A stretch of 49,392 bases of DNA from Anabaena minutissima FACHB-250 (GTDB taxonomy: Bacteria > Cyanobacteriota > Cyanobacteriia > Cyanobacteriales > Nostocaceae). The position numbers and the translations under genes are program-made. The stretch spans positions 1 to 49,392 of the forward strand of contig NZ_JACJRG010000045.1 in NCBI RefSeq assembly GCF_014697125.1, written 5' to 3'. The notes below the pieces were generated by a model. It was not told where the DNA came from. It saw only the letters and a program-made list of their open reading frames with translations, and searched no databases. Shown piece after piece: positions 27,564 to 36,129 of this stretch (the stretch's first letter is position 1; every line of letters starts with the position of its first letter).

Positions 27564-28004
27564 ATGAAAAATTTTCTGGCTACTGGTAATTTGCGGAAGG
27601 TGCATCACATTGCGCTGAATGTTAAGGATATGCAAGCTTCCCGCGATTTTTACGGGACGATTTTGGGATTGCATGAACTTGCTGGCGATGAAGTCCCGGC
27701 TACCTTAGTGGAACTAGTAGCAGAGGGAAAAGTTGCCAACTTTGTCACTCCCGATGGTATGGTCTTGGATTTATTTTGGACACCGGGTTTAACACCACCG
27801 AATCCCGACCCAGAAAAAAGTTTCACTAGAGCATATCACCTCGCCTTTGACATTGATCCGCAATTATTTGAGCAAGCGGTGGCAGTTTTGGCAGAAAATC
27901 AAATTAAAATTGCTTATGGCCCTGTCAGTCGTCCTACTGGTAGAGGGGTGTATTTTTATGACCCTGATGGTTTTATGATTGAAATTCGTTGCGACCCACA
28001 ATAG
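27564..28004 (+). CDS. VOC (glyoxalase/bleomycin resistance) superfamily protein
   Basis: A 146-residue protein with two beta-alpha-beta-beta-beta modules: KVHHIALNVKDMQASRDFY opening the first (H for metal) and RAYHLAFDIDPQLFEQAV opening the second, ending in GRGVYFYDPDGFMIEIR, whose YDPDG and E are conserved metal-site elements. This is typical of VOC metalloenzymes or ring-cleavage dioxygenase-like proteins. The substrate is unknown. Seventeen bases separate it from the upstream aldo/keto reductase and an ATG five bases after its stop starts the next small gene, so a three-gene unit is likely. Confidence 0.85.
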   Translation: MKNFLATGNLRKVHHIALNVKDMQASRDFYGTILGLHELAGDEVPATLVELVAEGKVANFVTPDGMVLDLFWTPGLTPPNPDPEKSFTRAYHLAFDIDPQLFEQAVAVLAENQIKIAYGPVSRPTGRGVYFYDPDGFMIEIRCDPQ

Positions 28005-28008
28005 TAAG

Positions 28009-28293
28009 ATGCCAATATCGATATTTCAGGTAATTGAAGACGTAATCACCAAACCACCCATTCCCCACGAACCACATAAACAATCTTTGAAAGCCTGGGC
28101 GATGTATTGTCTGCGAGATAGAGGCTTTATCGTTGTCTATGCCCAAAATGCCGACTTTGCGATTGAACCCAAAGGTGCAAACAAGCTTTATTTTAAAGTC
28201 ACAACGAATCAAGCTGATGTAGATGATGCTTGTAATTGGATAGTTTGGGATAGTGCAAGTAAAAATGCCAGCCTCATTCCAGCACAGAGTTAA
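28009..28293 (+). CDS. Small hypothetical cyanobacterial protein
   Basis: A 94-residue protein starting at the ATG at 28009 (PISIFQVIEDVITKPPIPHE). An in-frame TTG at 27979 would overlap the VOC gene by 26 bases. The sequence is mixed alpha/beta, ending LIPAQS, with KAWAMYCLRDRGFIVVYAQ and NKLYFKVTTNQADVDDACNW; it looks folded and conserved, but I recognise no family. Tight spacing to the VOC gene suggests translation from the same mRNA. Confidence 0.6.
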   Translation: MPISIFQVIEDVITKPPIPHEPHKQSLKAWAMYCLRDRGFIVVYAQNADFAIEPKGANKLYFKVTTNQADVDDACNWIVWDSASKNASLIPAQS

Positions 28294-28606
28294 AGCAATT
28301 CGTAATTCGTAATTAAAAAATAGTAAAGAAGTTGCATTGCAACGTCTTTACAGGTTTTATTATTTTGGCAAATTGTCTTTCCGAACTGTATTGCTCATAC
28401 TCCTTGATAACCCATAAGTCCCAAAAAATGTGAAGAAGACAGAAGGCAGAGGGCAGATTTTGGAGTGGGGCTTCAACCCTTACTCCCTTCTCTGCGAGAC
28501 GCTGCGCGTAGCTTGCTTACCTGCAAGGGTACGGTCGTAGCAGAGGGCAGGAATCAGAATTTTCTTCTGCCTTCTGCCTTCTGCCTCCTGCCTTCTGCCT
28601 TTCTTG
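28294..28606. other. Gene-free stretch with Nostoc-type iterated repeats
   Basis: Between the small gene and the ATP-grasp gene lie several repeats: an AATTCGTAATTC patch near 28300, a CTCTGCGAGACGCTGCGCGTAGCTT motif family patch near 28490-28545, and the CTTCTGC heptamer array at 28564-28598. Overlapping frames on both strands here are artefacts of the repeats. Confidence 0.5.
28564..28598. repeat. Heptamer short tandem repeat (CTTCTGC, 5 units)
   Basis: Five consecutive 7-base units: three exact CTTCTGC, one CTCCTGC variant, and one more CTTCTGC. This is one of the short tandemly repeated repetitive (STRR) sequences of heterocystous cyanobacteria. It lies right after the stop of the minus-strand ATP-grasp gene. 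Confidence 0.75.
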
Positions 28607-30208
28607 CTAACTATATCCATCCCACGCGACGGGGAAAGTGTAATCTGAGAACACGGAGAAATTTGGTGTGTCGCTGCGGGTTTCTTCATCGAGAACTTTG
28701 ACAACTTTGTTATAGATGTCTTCTGCTTGTTGGGGTGAATCACCAATGCTAGTTAATCCCAATTTGCCAAACTGGGATAGACAACCCATGAGATGAAAGA
28801 CTGTGCCGGTTTCTGTGCAGCTATCAAAATGTAATCTATGGTGGGCGATGATATCCATTAAATCGTTTGGTAATAATCCCCGATAGCGGTCTTTTTGTAG
28901 GTTGTCTGTGGCGATGTAATATTTGGGGCGGCCTTGTTGACTATAAAATAACCCGGTAGATAGGTCATAACGACCATTGGTTAATAATTTCAAGGTCATG
29001 AAAGGATGAGTAGTACCACCTTTGCGGAGGTTAATTTCAATTGCTTGGATGTCCCATTTACCGTTACCTTGGTCAACGGTAATGAAATCTACACCAAATC
29101 TTTCTAAAGCACCTTTTTCTGCTAGTTTTCTGCCAACTTTTAATCCTAACTGCTGCAATTGCAGGCGGTAGCTTTCATCGGCTGGGAATCGACAGCCGAG
29201 ATAAATTTGTCCATCTGGTCCGCCCAGGATTTGGTCGTGGGTGGAGAGGATTTCAACTTCTCCTGTGGCGGTAATCCGTCCTTGAACACTAGGCGATCGC
29301 TTAATTTCTCCTTCCACAAATACCTCTACAATTGCCCCTAATTCGGCAATGCGTCCCGCAAAATTCAGCCAATTTTCTTGTTTGGCTTGAAAGCGCATAG
29401 TAGAGAAGCGATCGCTAATTGCTGCTACTCTTTCAGCTTGAGTTCCTTTTCCTGGTGCTAGGTGCATGATGGGACGCAAATCTAGCAGTGCATTTCCTTC
29501 TCCTGAAATCCCCTCATTTAATTTGACTACCGTCCGTTGTAATGTCGGTTGGCGTTCCCATAAATCACTGGTTGCTATAGCTAAATCTTGAGAATTCCAG
29601 ACTAGTTCACTACCATCTGGATGGGGAACTCCACTTTCTGCAAATATTTGCCGACTACCGCTTTTTGTCCCCCAGATTTGTAGCTCTGGTGCAGCCGCAT
29701 ATAATGGCACATCTAATTTTAAGGATAATTCCGCTTCTAAATTGGTGGAGTTATAGCAGACCATCAATGATTTTTCCAGTCTGATAGCTTGCCGAATTCT
29801 TTCTCTTAATCTAGGACGTTCTAAAATTTTTTGACTCAGGGGTTTGGGTGATGAATCATAGGTAGAAAGTAAAAGCAAGCGATTGCGCGCATGAGAAAAA
29901 GGGATACCAGGCAATAATTGTAGGTAGTAATCAATAATACTGGGATGTAACGGCATTGATGTGACATAAATTAACCTAGTCCGGGGATTTCTTAACCGCA
30001 TCAATGTGAAAAGTAATCTTTCTTCATAATGTTCAAAGCCTTCAACTTTTTGGATTTCGCGCTGGTCAATACTGAGGGAAGGAATGACGATAATATCCGC
30101 CTCACCAGTATCAAATAGTTCGATAGTTTTCCAGCGATCGCACAAAGTTAATTGCAGACGGTGAAACTGATCAATTTGTTCTAATTCAGAAACATTTAAT
30201 GTCACCAT
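28607..30208 (-). CDS. PGM1-related ATP-grasp peptide ligase-like protein
   Basis: I choose the ATG at 30208 (533 residues, MVTLNVSELEQIDQF) because AGGGTAGGGAAT precedes it; an upstream in-frame ATG at 30292 would add 28 poorly structured residues. The N-terminal 200 residues form a pre-ATP-grasp-like domain (PSLSIDQREIQKVEGFEHYEE). The ATP-grasp part has RTVVKLNEGISGEGNALL near residue 235 and WDIQAIEINLRKGGTTHPFM, with the conserved E-x-N-x-R-x-G-G-T-T-H-P of the PGM1/pheganomycin ligase group. It would join carboxylates and amines with ATP. No peptide precursor or RiPP enzyme is adjacent, so the substrate is unknown. Confidence 0.8.
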   Translation of the reverse strand: MVTLNVSELEQIDQFHRLQLTLCDRWKTIELFDTGEADIIVIPSLSIDQREIQKVEGFEHYEERLLFTLMRLRNPRTRLIYVTSMPLHPSIIDYYLQLLPGIPFSHARNRLLLLSTYDSSPKPLSQKILERPRLRERIRQAIRLEKSLMVCYNSTNLEAELSLKLDVPLYAAAPELQIWGTKSGSRQIFAESGVPHPDGSELVWNSQDLAIATSDLWERQPTLQRTVVKLNEGISGEGNALLDLRPIMHLAPGKGTQAERVAAISDRFSTMRFQAKQENWLNFAGRIAELGAIVEVFVEGEIKRSPSVQGRITATGEVEILSTHDQILGGPDGQIYLGCRFPADESYRLQLQQLGLKVGRKLAEKGALERFGVDFITVDQGNGKWDIQAIEINLRKGGTTHPFMTLKLLTNGRYDLSTGLFYSQQGRPKYYIATDNLQKDRYRGLLPNDLMDIIAHHRLHFDSCTETGTVFHLMGCLSQFGKLGLTSIGDSPQQAEDIYNKVVKVLDEETRSDTPNFSVFSDYTFPVAWDGYS

Positions 30209-30464
30209 ATTCCCTACCCTGTCATGATCCCCAACACTGTCTACTACTCTGGTATATCTCAAAGCAATTGCCATAAGGCAAATATGAAACACTTCTTTTA
30301 TTTAGTTAAACGCAAAGAAGCTTCTTCCCAATCCCCAATCCCCAAGATGTATAGAGATGTTGCACAAATGTTCGTGCTTGATTGACTTCGCCAAAACCCC
30401 TTTAAAATAAAAACACATTCTCTGCGAATTGATTTTTAAACTTGCTTATATCGGGGGGGTATGA

Positions 30465-31403
30465 ATGAGCCGTCCAATAATTCTTGGTATTGTTGGTGAT
30501 AGTGCTGCTGGAAAAACTACACTCACTAGAGGAATTGCTCAGGTACTAGGACCGGAAAATGTCACGCTGATCTGTACTGATGATTATCACCGTTATGATC
30601 GCAAGCAACGTGCAGAAACCGGTATTACAGCCCTTCATCCCGACTGTAACCATTTAGATATTATGCAGCAGCACCTATCGCTGCTACGCACAGGACAGCC
30701 AATTCTTAAACCAGTTTATAGTCACAAAACTGGGACTTTCGAGCCGCCACAGTACATTAAACCCAATAAATTTGTCATTATTGAAGGTTTGCTTGGTTAT
30801 TCTACCCGTGCAGCCCGCGATTGTTATGATGTGAAAGTTTACCTTGCGCCTCCAGAAGATTTACGCGCCAAATGGAAAATTAAACGGGACACTCTTAAAC
30901 GAGGCTACACCCCAGAACAAGTATTAGCAGAATTAGAAAAGCGTGAACCCGATTCAGATCAATTTATTCGTCCCCAAAGACAATGGTCGGATATTGTCGT
31001 GAGTTTTTATCCACCAGAAGGCGCAGACGATGAAACTAACGGACACCTAAACGTGCGTTTGGTCATGCGTCCTACAATTCCGCACCCAGATTTTACCCCC
31101 ATTATCAAATTAACCAGTGGTAATTCTGGGTCAGCCATTCGTCTCGGATTAGACCGGGATATGAGTAAACCCGTAGATGTTCTAGAAGTTGACGGTCACG
31201 CCACCTTAGAACAGGTGAATAAATTAGAGCATATTATCTGTTCTGATATGCCTCACTTAAGAAGTATATGCGATCGCGAGAGCAACCCAGAAATTGGTAA
31301 GATTGCCGGCACAACCGGGGAAACACTGCAAAGTTACCCCTTGGCGTTGACACAGCTAATTATTACTTACCATATGCTCAAAGCGACACAGATGTTTCAA
31401 TAA
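30465..31403 (+). CDS. Phosphoribulokinase-family paralog
   Basis: A 312-residue kinase with P-loop GDSAAGKTT at residues 11-19, LICTDDYHRYDR at 35-46, and IIEGLLGYST near 103, all PRK/uridine kinase-family landmarks. PRK makes ribulose-1,5-bisphosphate. In the cyanobacterial Calvin-cycle PRK the P-loop has a regulatory Cys (GDSGCGKS); this protein has Ala15 there and keeps only Cys37, so thioredoxin control of that type is unlikely. It is shorter than the usual cyanobacterial PRK. A run of seven G at 30453-30459 serves as ribosome site. Divergent from the ATP-grasp gene. Confidence 0.88.
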   Translation: MSRPIILGIVGDSAAGKTTLTRGIAQVLGPENVTLICTDDYHRYDRKQRAETGITALHPDCNHLDIMQQHLSLLRTGQPILKPVYSHKTGTFEPPQYIKPNKFVIIEGLLGYSTRAARDCYDVKVYLAPPEDLRAKWKIKRDTLKRGYTPEQVLAELEKREPDSDQFIRPQRQWSDIVVSFYPPEGADDETNGHLNVRLVMRPTIPHPDFTPIIKLTSGNSGSAIRLGLDRDMSKPVDVLEVDGHATLEQVNKLEHIICSDMPHLRSICDRESNPEIGKIAGTTGETLQSYPLALTQLIITYHMLKATQMFQ

Positions 31404-31470
31404 CAGAGATTATTTGTGATCAATGACATCCTTTTAGAGATGATCTTTGGTAGCTCAGATTGGTGTGATA

Positions 31471-31489
31471 AACCCATATTGTATGGGTT
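31471..31489 (+). terminator. Hairpin between convergent genes
   Basis: AACCCATA at 31471-31478 pairs with TATGGGTT at 31482-31489 around a 3-base loop, followed by AATTTAGTTTA. It ends transcripts from the PRK paralog and may act on both strands. Confidence 0.65.
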
Positions 31490-31501
31490 AATTTAGTTTA
31501 C

Positions 31502-31792
31502 TTAGTCATTACAAAAGTTATCTACTCTGATATCGCGCCAAATATCAGAAACTTGCCATCCAGAGTTTCCAACAGATTGAACTACAGGATAGTTGCTTTG
31601 TGGAATATAATATGGCTCTCTTGCTTCAGCTTCAGTATATAAATTTGGTTTTTCGTCAACTATTGGTTCTTGAACATCAAAATTATCAGCATGAGGATTT
31701 TGCTCTTCAGCTTCTTCCATCATCTTAATCTTCTCCAGGAGAAGTTTTTCTGATTTTTTGATGAGTCTTATATCCATTTGAGTTATATCCAT
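31502..31792 (-). CDS. Acidic hypothetical protein
   Basis: A 96-residue acidic protein (MDITQMDIRLIKKSEKLLLE at the start, then a Glu/Asp/Pro-rich middle and an aromatic C-terminus with WQVSDIWRDIRVDNFC). GAGG lies eight bases before the ATG, supporting the start. No membrane segment, no family recognised. It is isolated, convergent with the PRK paralog. Confidence 0.5.
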   Translation of the reverse strand: MDITQMDIRLIKKSEKLLLEKIKMMEEAEEQNPHADNFDVQEPIVDEKPNLYTEAEAREPYYIPQSNYPVVQSVGNSGWQVSDIWRDIRVDNFCND

Positions 31793-32051
31793 TTTATTTC
31801 CTCAGTTTGAAATATTGACAGAAAAAATTGCATCTAAACGCCGATTCTTGGAGAGATAATCAAGTTCTTCAAGAATCATGATATAGATCCGTAAGAAAGT
31901 TTTATGAACTTAAGTGTTGAAAAAAATACCCAAGGAAATCTAGGATACAGCAAATTTATCGAAAATAGGTAGTATTATTTTGAGATTTTTTTTAAATTCA
32001 AGATAAAGAATTACAACAAATCGGCATCTGCTTGAAGGAGTATTTACCACG

Positions 32052-32231
32052 ATGCCATGTCAAACCATGTGCAATGACTGTGCCTTTCATGTCCAGACAC
32101 AAGAATTAATAGAGTGTATTCACCCTGACGAAATCGGGGTTAACTGCTCTACTGTCATTTTTTGTAGTTCATTCCAACCTGCACAGGAAATTGATAGTCC
32201 TTGTGTGTCCTTCGGCAGTGATCAAGAATAA
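32052..32231 (+). CDS. 59-residue Cys-rich small protein, undescribed
   Basis: An ATG at 32052 preceded by AAGGAG nine bases upstream opens a 59-codon frame ending in TAA at 32229-32231. It begins MPCQTMCNDCAFHVQTQEL and has seven cysteines, at residues 3, 7, 10, 22, 32, 38 and 51, giving C-x3-C-x2-C at the start. Cysteine spacing suggests metal binding (Zn or Fe-S) or redox chemistry. No signal peptide. I do not recognise a family. It lies between the hypothetical gene at 31502 and a transposase relic. Confidence 0.6.
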   Translation: MPCQTMCNDCAFHVQTQELIECIHPDEIGVNCSTVIFCSSFQPAQEIDSPCVSFGSDQE

Positions 32232-32296
32232 TAAAAACTTGGATATATTGATTTTATTTGAGCAGAGATAAACATTTCAAGTGCAATAATTAGGAC

Positions 32297-32464
32297 TGCT
32301 CTTGGAGTGGTGATGCTGATTTAAATGGAGCAAAAAATATAGCACCTATTGGGGTTGCTTTTGTAAACCAGCCCAGAGGCTCGAACTGTTTATGTTGTGA
32401 ACCCAGCGCAGACACTTCAGTGCTACTAAAAGCCCACACTGTACCGTCAGGTCAGTGTAGGTAG
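32297..32464 (+). pseudogene. TnpB (IS200/IS605-type) C-terminal relic
   Basis: A 55-codon in-frame fragment, with a stop just upstream, reads CSWSGDADLNGAKNIAPIG and further HTVPSGQCR. The C-x-W-x-x-x-A-D-x-N-G-A-x-N-I segment is the last zinc-ribbon and catalytic-Asp part of TnpB proteins. Everything N-terminal of it is missing, as are the IS ends, so this is a decayed remnant of a mobile element. Confidence 0.55.
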
Positions 32465-32494
32465 TTTACTGTTTGAACTTTGCTTGTTTTTTAA

Positions 32495-32932
32495 TTAAGC
32501 TTTTGTATAGTCCTGAATTACCTTAGCTAAGTCTGGTACAGCTTCCTCTACGTGTTGTTTAGCTGAACCGCGCAATTTTTCATATGTTCCGCGCACGATG
32601 GAACGACTGCTGTTCTTAACTCTAGTATCGGTGACACTGAGTAGTGCGTCTGCCGTGCGAGAACGACTACCAACTAAATGTGCAACTGGGTCGCCTTGCT
32701 GCATACCCTCACTCCAAATGGGATCAATTGCACTGAAGCATGGCGGCAGCAGCTGTTCGACAACGTAAGGAATATACCCAGGTTTAACTCCCTTAAGGGC
32801 AGCAAAGGCAGTTCTTAAGGCAATACCACTGATACCAGACTTGGCTGCAAGCTGGGACTCTATCATGTTGCAGCAGTCATTTACAACCATAGCTTTCTTG
32901 TTAGCGTCTAAGAGTCCATCACTCAGTCCCAT
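32495..32932 (-). CDS. Conserved hypothetical protein (DUF6918-like)
   Basis: A 145-residue soluble, mostly helical protein with GLSDGLLDANKKAMVVNDCCN near the start, IALRTAFAALKGVKPGYIP and LLPPCFSAIDPIW in the middle, and TADALLSVTDTRVKNSS later. It resembles a conserved family of uncharacterised bacterial proteins frequent in cyanobacteria and actinobacteria. The start is strongly supported by AAGGAGGAGTAAA before the ATG. It is a single gene between a transposase relic and a membrane protein gene. No function can be stated. Confidence 0.65.
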   Translation of the reverse strand: MGLSDGLLDANKKAMVVNDCCNMIESQLAAKSGISGIALRTAFAALKGVKPGYIPYVVEQLLPPCFSAIDPIWSEGMQQGDPVAHLVGSRSRTADALLSVTDTRVKNSSRSIVRGTYEKLRGSAKQHVEEAVPDLAKVIQDYTKA

Positions 32933-33091
32933 TTTACTCCTCCTTGATTTCTCTGTGTCTGATGTTTATTCAAGCATTTTTCCTGACAAGCAGGAAATTA
33001 TAGAAAAAAATAGTATCAGAGCAGGGGTCAGCCCCTCCGGGAAATTCAAAATTGAAGCCGTGCGATGGTCTATAACTACAAAAAGAGTATA

Positions 33092-33727
33092 TTAATATTT
33101 CTGTAACAAAGCCGACAAGGAATTATGCTTACGCCAATCAACTAAATCGGCTAAAGATTCCTTGCCTCTATCTAACGGATGCTTATGTTCCGGCGGTAGA
33201 ATGCTCATGATAGGTTGTTTTCTAGATGCCATTGGCGCGAGTGGTGGCAATGGTTGTATCGATGCAAAAACTGATTGAGTATCTAAAGTATGCCTGGCCA
33301 ATTTTTGCTGGCGGGTGGGTGTTAATGAAATCTGAGCAACTGGAACGCGTTTTTTGACAACTGTGGGACGTTTTTGAGGCTGGTTCACTAACCGGAGAAT
33401 TACCCAGCAACCACTGGCACAACTGAAAGCGATCGCCACTATCATCCATAGTGGTATGGGATTACTTATATCTGGGTTTGTGGTAATGGGTGCTTCCACT
33501 ACAGCCGGGACTGATTCTGATTCTACCTGTTCCACATCACTCACATGGATCAGGTTGTACACGGCAAGGGTAGCAGATCCTAGACATGTTGCTAACAAAC
33601 CGGTCAGTAACAGCAAAGGATGACGTGTCAGCAGAAAAATGAAAATGTTTGAGCTACTTTTTGCCGACTCTACTTTGGTTTTTTTAACCTGGGTTAGCTC
33701 ATGCTGTACGCTTTGACTGTTTTCCAT
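33092..33727 (-). CDS. Membrane protein with two hydrophobic segments, hypothetical
   Basis: I start at the ATG at 33727 (211 residues; a TTG lies two codons upstream). Topology: basic N-terminus, segment 1 LTRHPLLLLTGLLATCLGSATLAVY near 34-58, a short loop with acidic residues, segment 2 IPLWMIVAIAFSCASGCWVILRLV near 92-115, and a basic Pro/Ser-rich C-terminus. The second segment includes a Cys-x3-Cys. No family recognised. Probably an inner-membrane protein with a cytoplasmic tail. Confidence 0.55.
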   Translation of the reverse strand: MENSQSVQHELTQVKKTKVESAKSSSNIFIFLLTRHPLLLLTGLLATCLGSATLAVYNLIHVSDVEQVESESVPAVVEAPITTNPDISNPIPLWMIVAIAFSCASGCWVILRLVNQPQKRPTVVKKRVPVAQISLTPTRQQKLARHTLDTQSVFASIQPLPPLAPMASRKQPIMSILPPEHKHPLDRGKESLADLVDWRKHNSLSALLQKY

Positions 33728-33941
33728 GATCAATTACAGATTATTTCCCCTCTAGTCAATAAATTGTACTAAAGGGGCGAGCTATCAGCTATCCGTAGCC
33801 AATTTTCAGATTCTAGTAGCTTTTTTGTGCCATTTAGGCTACAAAATGGGAGTAGGTGACAGGTGACAGGGAACAGGAAAGCAGAAGAAGTAAGGGAAGT
33901 AGGGGAGAAAAAGACAATAGCCAATGCCCAATGCCCAGTCC

Positions 33942-35075
33942 CTAAGAATTCTTTAATTTTGAATTTTGAATTGACTCACTATGTCGTTCTAAAGCCAACT
34001 GAATCAAGCGATCTACTAATTCTGGGAAGGGAATGCCGCTATGAGACCACAGTTGAGGATACATACTAGTAGCTGTGAAACCTGGCAGGGTGTTGATCTC
34101 ATTAATCAACACTTCTCCTGTGGCTTCCACATAGAAAAAATCTATTCTGGCTAACCCAGCCGCATCAACGGCGGCGAAGGCTTGCACAGCCAATTCCTGA
34201 ATTTTACGGCTGATTTCGTCGGGAATGGGTGCAGGTATCAGTAAATCTGCTTGCCCTTGAGTATATTTGGTTTCATAATCATAAAAATCGCTGTTAAAGG
34301 TAATCTCTCCTACGATAGAGGCTTGGGGTTGATCATTACCTAAAATGGCACACTCTACTTCTCTGGCTATCACACCAGCTTCCACAATAATTCGACGGTC
34401 ATAACTAGCGGCATTATCTAAAGCTGCTTCTAATTCTTGGCGCGATCGCACTTTGCTAATGCCTACCGATGAGCCAAGGTTAGCAGGTTTCACAAAACAA
34501 GGATAGCCGAGTGTGACCTCAATTTCGTCACATAATTTGGGGAAAACACAAGGATTTGACCATACTTGCGCTCTAGTGACAGCTTGATATTTCACTTGGG
34601 GTATACCTGCTTGCTCAAAAGCCATTTTCATGGCTATCTTATCCATCCCCAAAGCCGAACCCAAAACCCCAGAACCGACAAAAGGAACTTGCATTAAAGT
34701 AAGTAAACCCTGAATTGTGCCATCTTCCCCATTGGGGCCGTGCAGAATCGGAAACCACAAATCTACTTCTGCTACTTGAGAGGGTGATTGCCAACGGTCA
34801 AGAGCTGGTATTTTGGTATGAGATACTAGATCCTCTGGTTCTCCAGATGAAGAGTTAGGAGCGTCTAACAGAGGTACACCGGATGTCAGAACTTCGTGGG
34901 GGGCTTCTCCTGCTAACCAACGCCCATTTTTTTGGATATAAAAAGGCAGTATTTCGTACTTATTAGCATTTTCTGCGGTACTCAGAGCTTTAGCGATCGC
35001 CCGCGCTGAACTGATAGAAACTTCATGTTCCCCAGAACGTCCACCAAACAGCAGTCCCACCCGCAACTTACTCAT
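33942..35075 (-). CDS. ddl: D-alanine--D-alanine ligase
   Basis: I use the ATG at 35075 (377 residues, MSKLRVGLLFGGRSGEHEVS), preceded by AGAGGTATTGAAA; an in-frame GTG at 35099 adds eight residues. The ATP-grasp enzyme joins two D-alanines for peptidoglycan. Motifs: FGGRSGEHEVS near residue 10, LHGPNGEDGTIQGLL, YPCFVKPANLGSSVGISKV, and ARIDFFYVEATGEVLINEINTLPGFT, whose E-I-N-T-L-P-G-F is the metal/phosphate site. The last dozen residues (SIQNSKLKNS) come from an AATTCAAAATT-type repeat that has extended the reading frame. Confidence 0.95.
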   Translation of the reverse strand: MSKLRVGLLFGGRSGEHEVSISSARAIAKALSTAENANKYEILPFYIQKNGRWLAGEAPHEVLTSGVPLLDAPNSSSGEPEDLVSHTKIPALDRWQSPSQVAEVDLWFPILHGPNGEDGTIQGLLTLMQVPFVGSGVLGSALGMDKIAMKMAFEQAGIPQVKYQAVTRAQVWSNPCVFPKLCDEIEVTLGYPCFVKPANLGSSVGISKVRSRQELEAALDNAASYDRRIIVEAGVIAREVECAILGNDQPQASIVGEITFNSDFYDYETKYTQGQADLLIPAPIPDEISRKIQELAVQAFAAVDAAGLARIDFFYVEATGEVLINEINTLPGFTATSMYPQLWSHSGIPFPELVDRLIQLALERHSESIQNSKLKNS

Positions 35076-35133
35076 TTTCAATACCTCTACACTCCTCACG
35101 CAGATAGCCTATCACCGAACAAGGCAAAATTAA

Positions 35134-35160
35134 CAATTCAAAATTCAAAATTCAAAATTC
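35134..35160. repeat. AATTCAAA-type short iterated repeat
   Basis: AATTCAAA is iterated in the gap upstream of ddl. Related copies lie at the 3' end of ddl (33953-33971) and near 41307. These are typical Nostoc intergenic repeats. Confidence 0.6.
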
Positions 35161-35280
35161 TTGCATTAAAGGCAGTTGAAATTGGGGCTGCTGCGAAGCA
35201 GTATGGGTTTAATTATCTCCTCCTCTCGACTCCATCAAAAACTGCTAGGATTTCCTTTTTGCCTTTGCTAAAATGCCTAA

Positions 35281-36129
35281 ATGTTACCAAAGCAACATTC
35301 CCATAACACCAAACCCGGATGGTCTTTAGAGGAAAGAGATCCAAAGTTCATCCAATCCCTGATGCCCTTCTTGGGCTTTTTGTACGATTATTATTTTCGC
35401 GTGCAGACCAGTGGTTGGGAACATATCCCAGCACAGGAAAAAGTCTTAATTGTTGGTTCTCACAATGGAGGACTAGCCGCACCTGATATGTTGATGATGA
35501 TGTATGACTGGTTTCGCCGCTTTGGTGTAGAGCGACCAACTTATGGTTTGATGCACCCCAAGGCTTGGCAATTAAACAAACAGGTAGCGCAATTAGCAGG
35601 TAAAACTGGGGCTATTATGGCTCATCCTAAAATGGCTTATGCGGCTTTGCGCTCAGGAGCAAGTTTGCTAGTGTATCCTGGTGGAGCGGAAGATGTGTTT
35701 CGACCGTACAGTTTACGCAATCAAATATATTTTGCGGGACGGCAAGGATTTATTAAATTAGCGTTGCGGGAAAATGTGCCGATTGTACCTGCAATTTCCT
35801 ATGGGGCGCACGATACGCTGATTGTTTTAGCTGATTTATACAAGGTTATGCAACGCTTGCATGAGTCGGGAATGCCTTGGTTGTTTGATATTGATCCCGA
35901 AGTATTTCCCATTTATGTAGGTTGGCCTTGGGGTCTAGCCATTGGCCCTTTACCTAATATTCCTTTTCCTGTACAAATTAAAACACGGGTTTGTCCACCC
36001 ATTGTATTTGAACGTTACGGACGGGAAGCAGCAAGCGATCGCCATTATGTTGATCAATGTTATGAATTAGTTCTCAGTAAGATGCAGCAAGAGTTAGATC
36101 AGTTGGTATTGCTCCATGAAAAATCCTAA
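35281..36129 (+). CDS. Lysophospholipid/diacylglycerol acyltransferase-like protein
   Basis: A 282-residue protein of the LPLAT superfamily. The catalytic region is VLIVGSHNGGLAAPDMLMM, in which the conserved His and Asp of the acyltransferase motif are spaced wider than the usual HxxxxD. LVYPGGAEDVFRPYS corresponds to the third motif (YPGGxxE) found in DGAT-like bacterial proteins, and IVPAISYGAHDTL follows. It would transfer acyl groups to a lipid hydroxyl in the membrane. Cyanobacterial relatives of this DGAT-like branch make acylplastoquinol or storage lipid (known for Synechocystis Slr2103); membership is inference. Confidence 0.8.
   Translation: MLPKQHSHNTKPGWSLEERDPKFIQSLMPFLGFLYDYYFRVQTSGWEHIPAQEKVLIVGSHNGGLAAPDMLMMMYDWFRRFGVERPTYGLMHPKAWQLNKQVAQLAGKTGAIMAHPKMAYAALRSGASLLVYPGGAEDVFRPYSLRNQIYFAGRQGFIKLALRENVPIVPAISYGAHDTLIVLADLYKVMQRLHESGMPWLFDIDPEVFPIYVGWPWGLAIGPLPNIPFPVQIKTRVCPPIVFERYGREAASDRHYVDQCYELVLSKMQQELDQLVLLHEKS

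Noticed and set aside
28465..28746. Frames on both strands over the CTTCTGC repeat
   Set aside because: Produced by iterated repeats; translations such as repeated LLPSAFC are artefacts.
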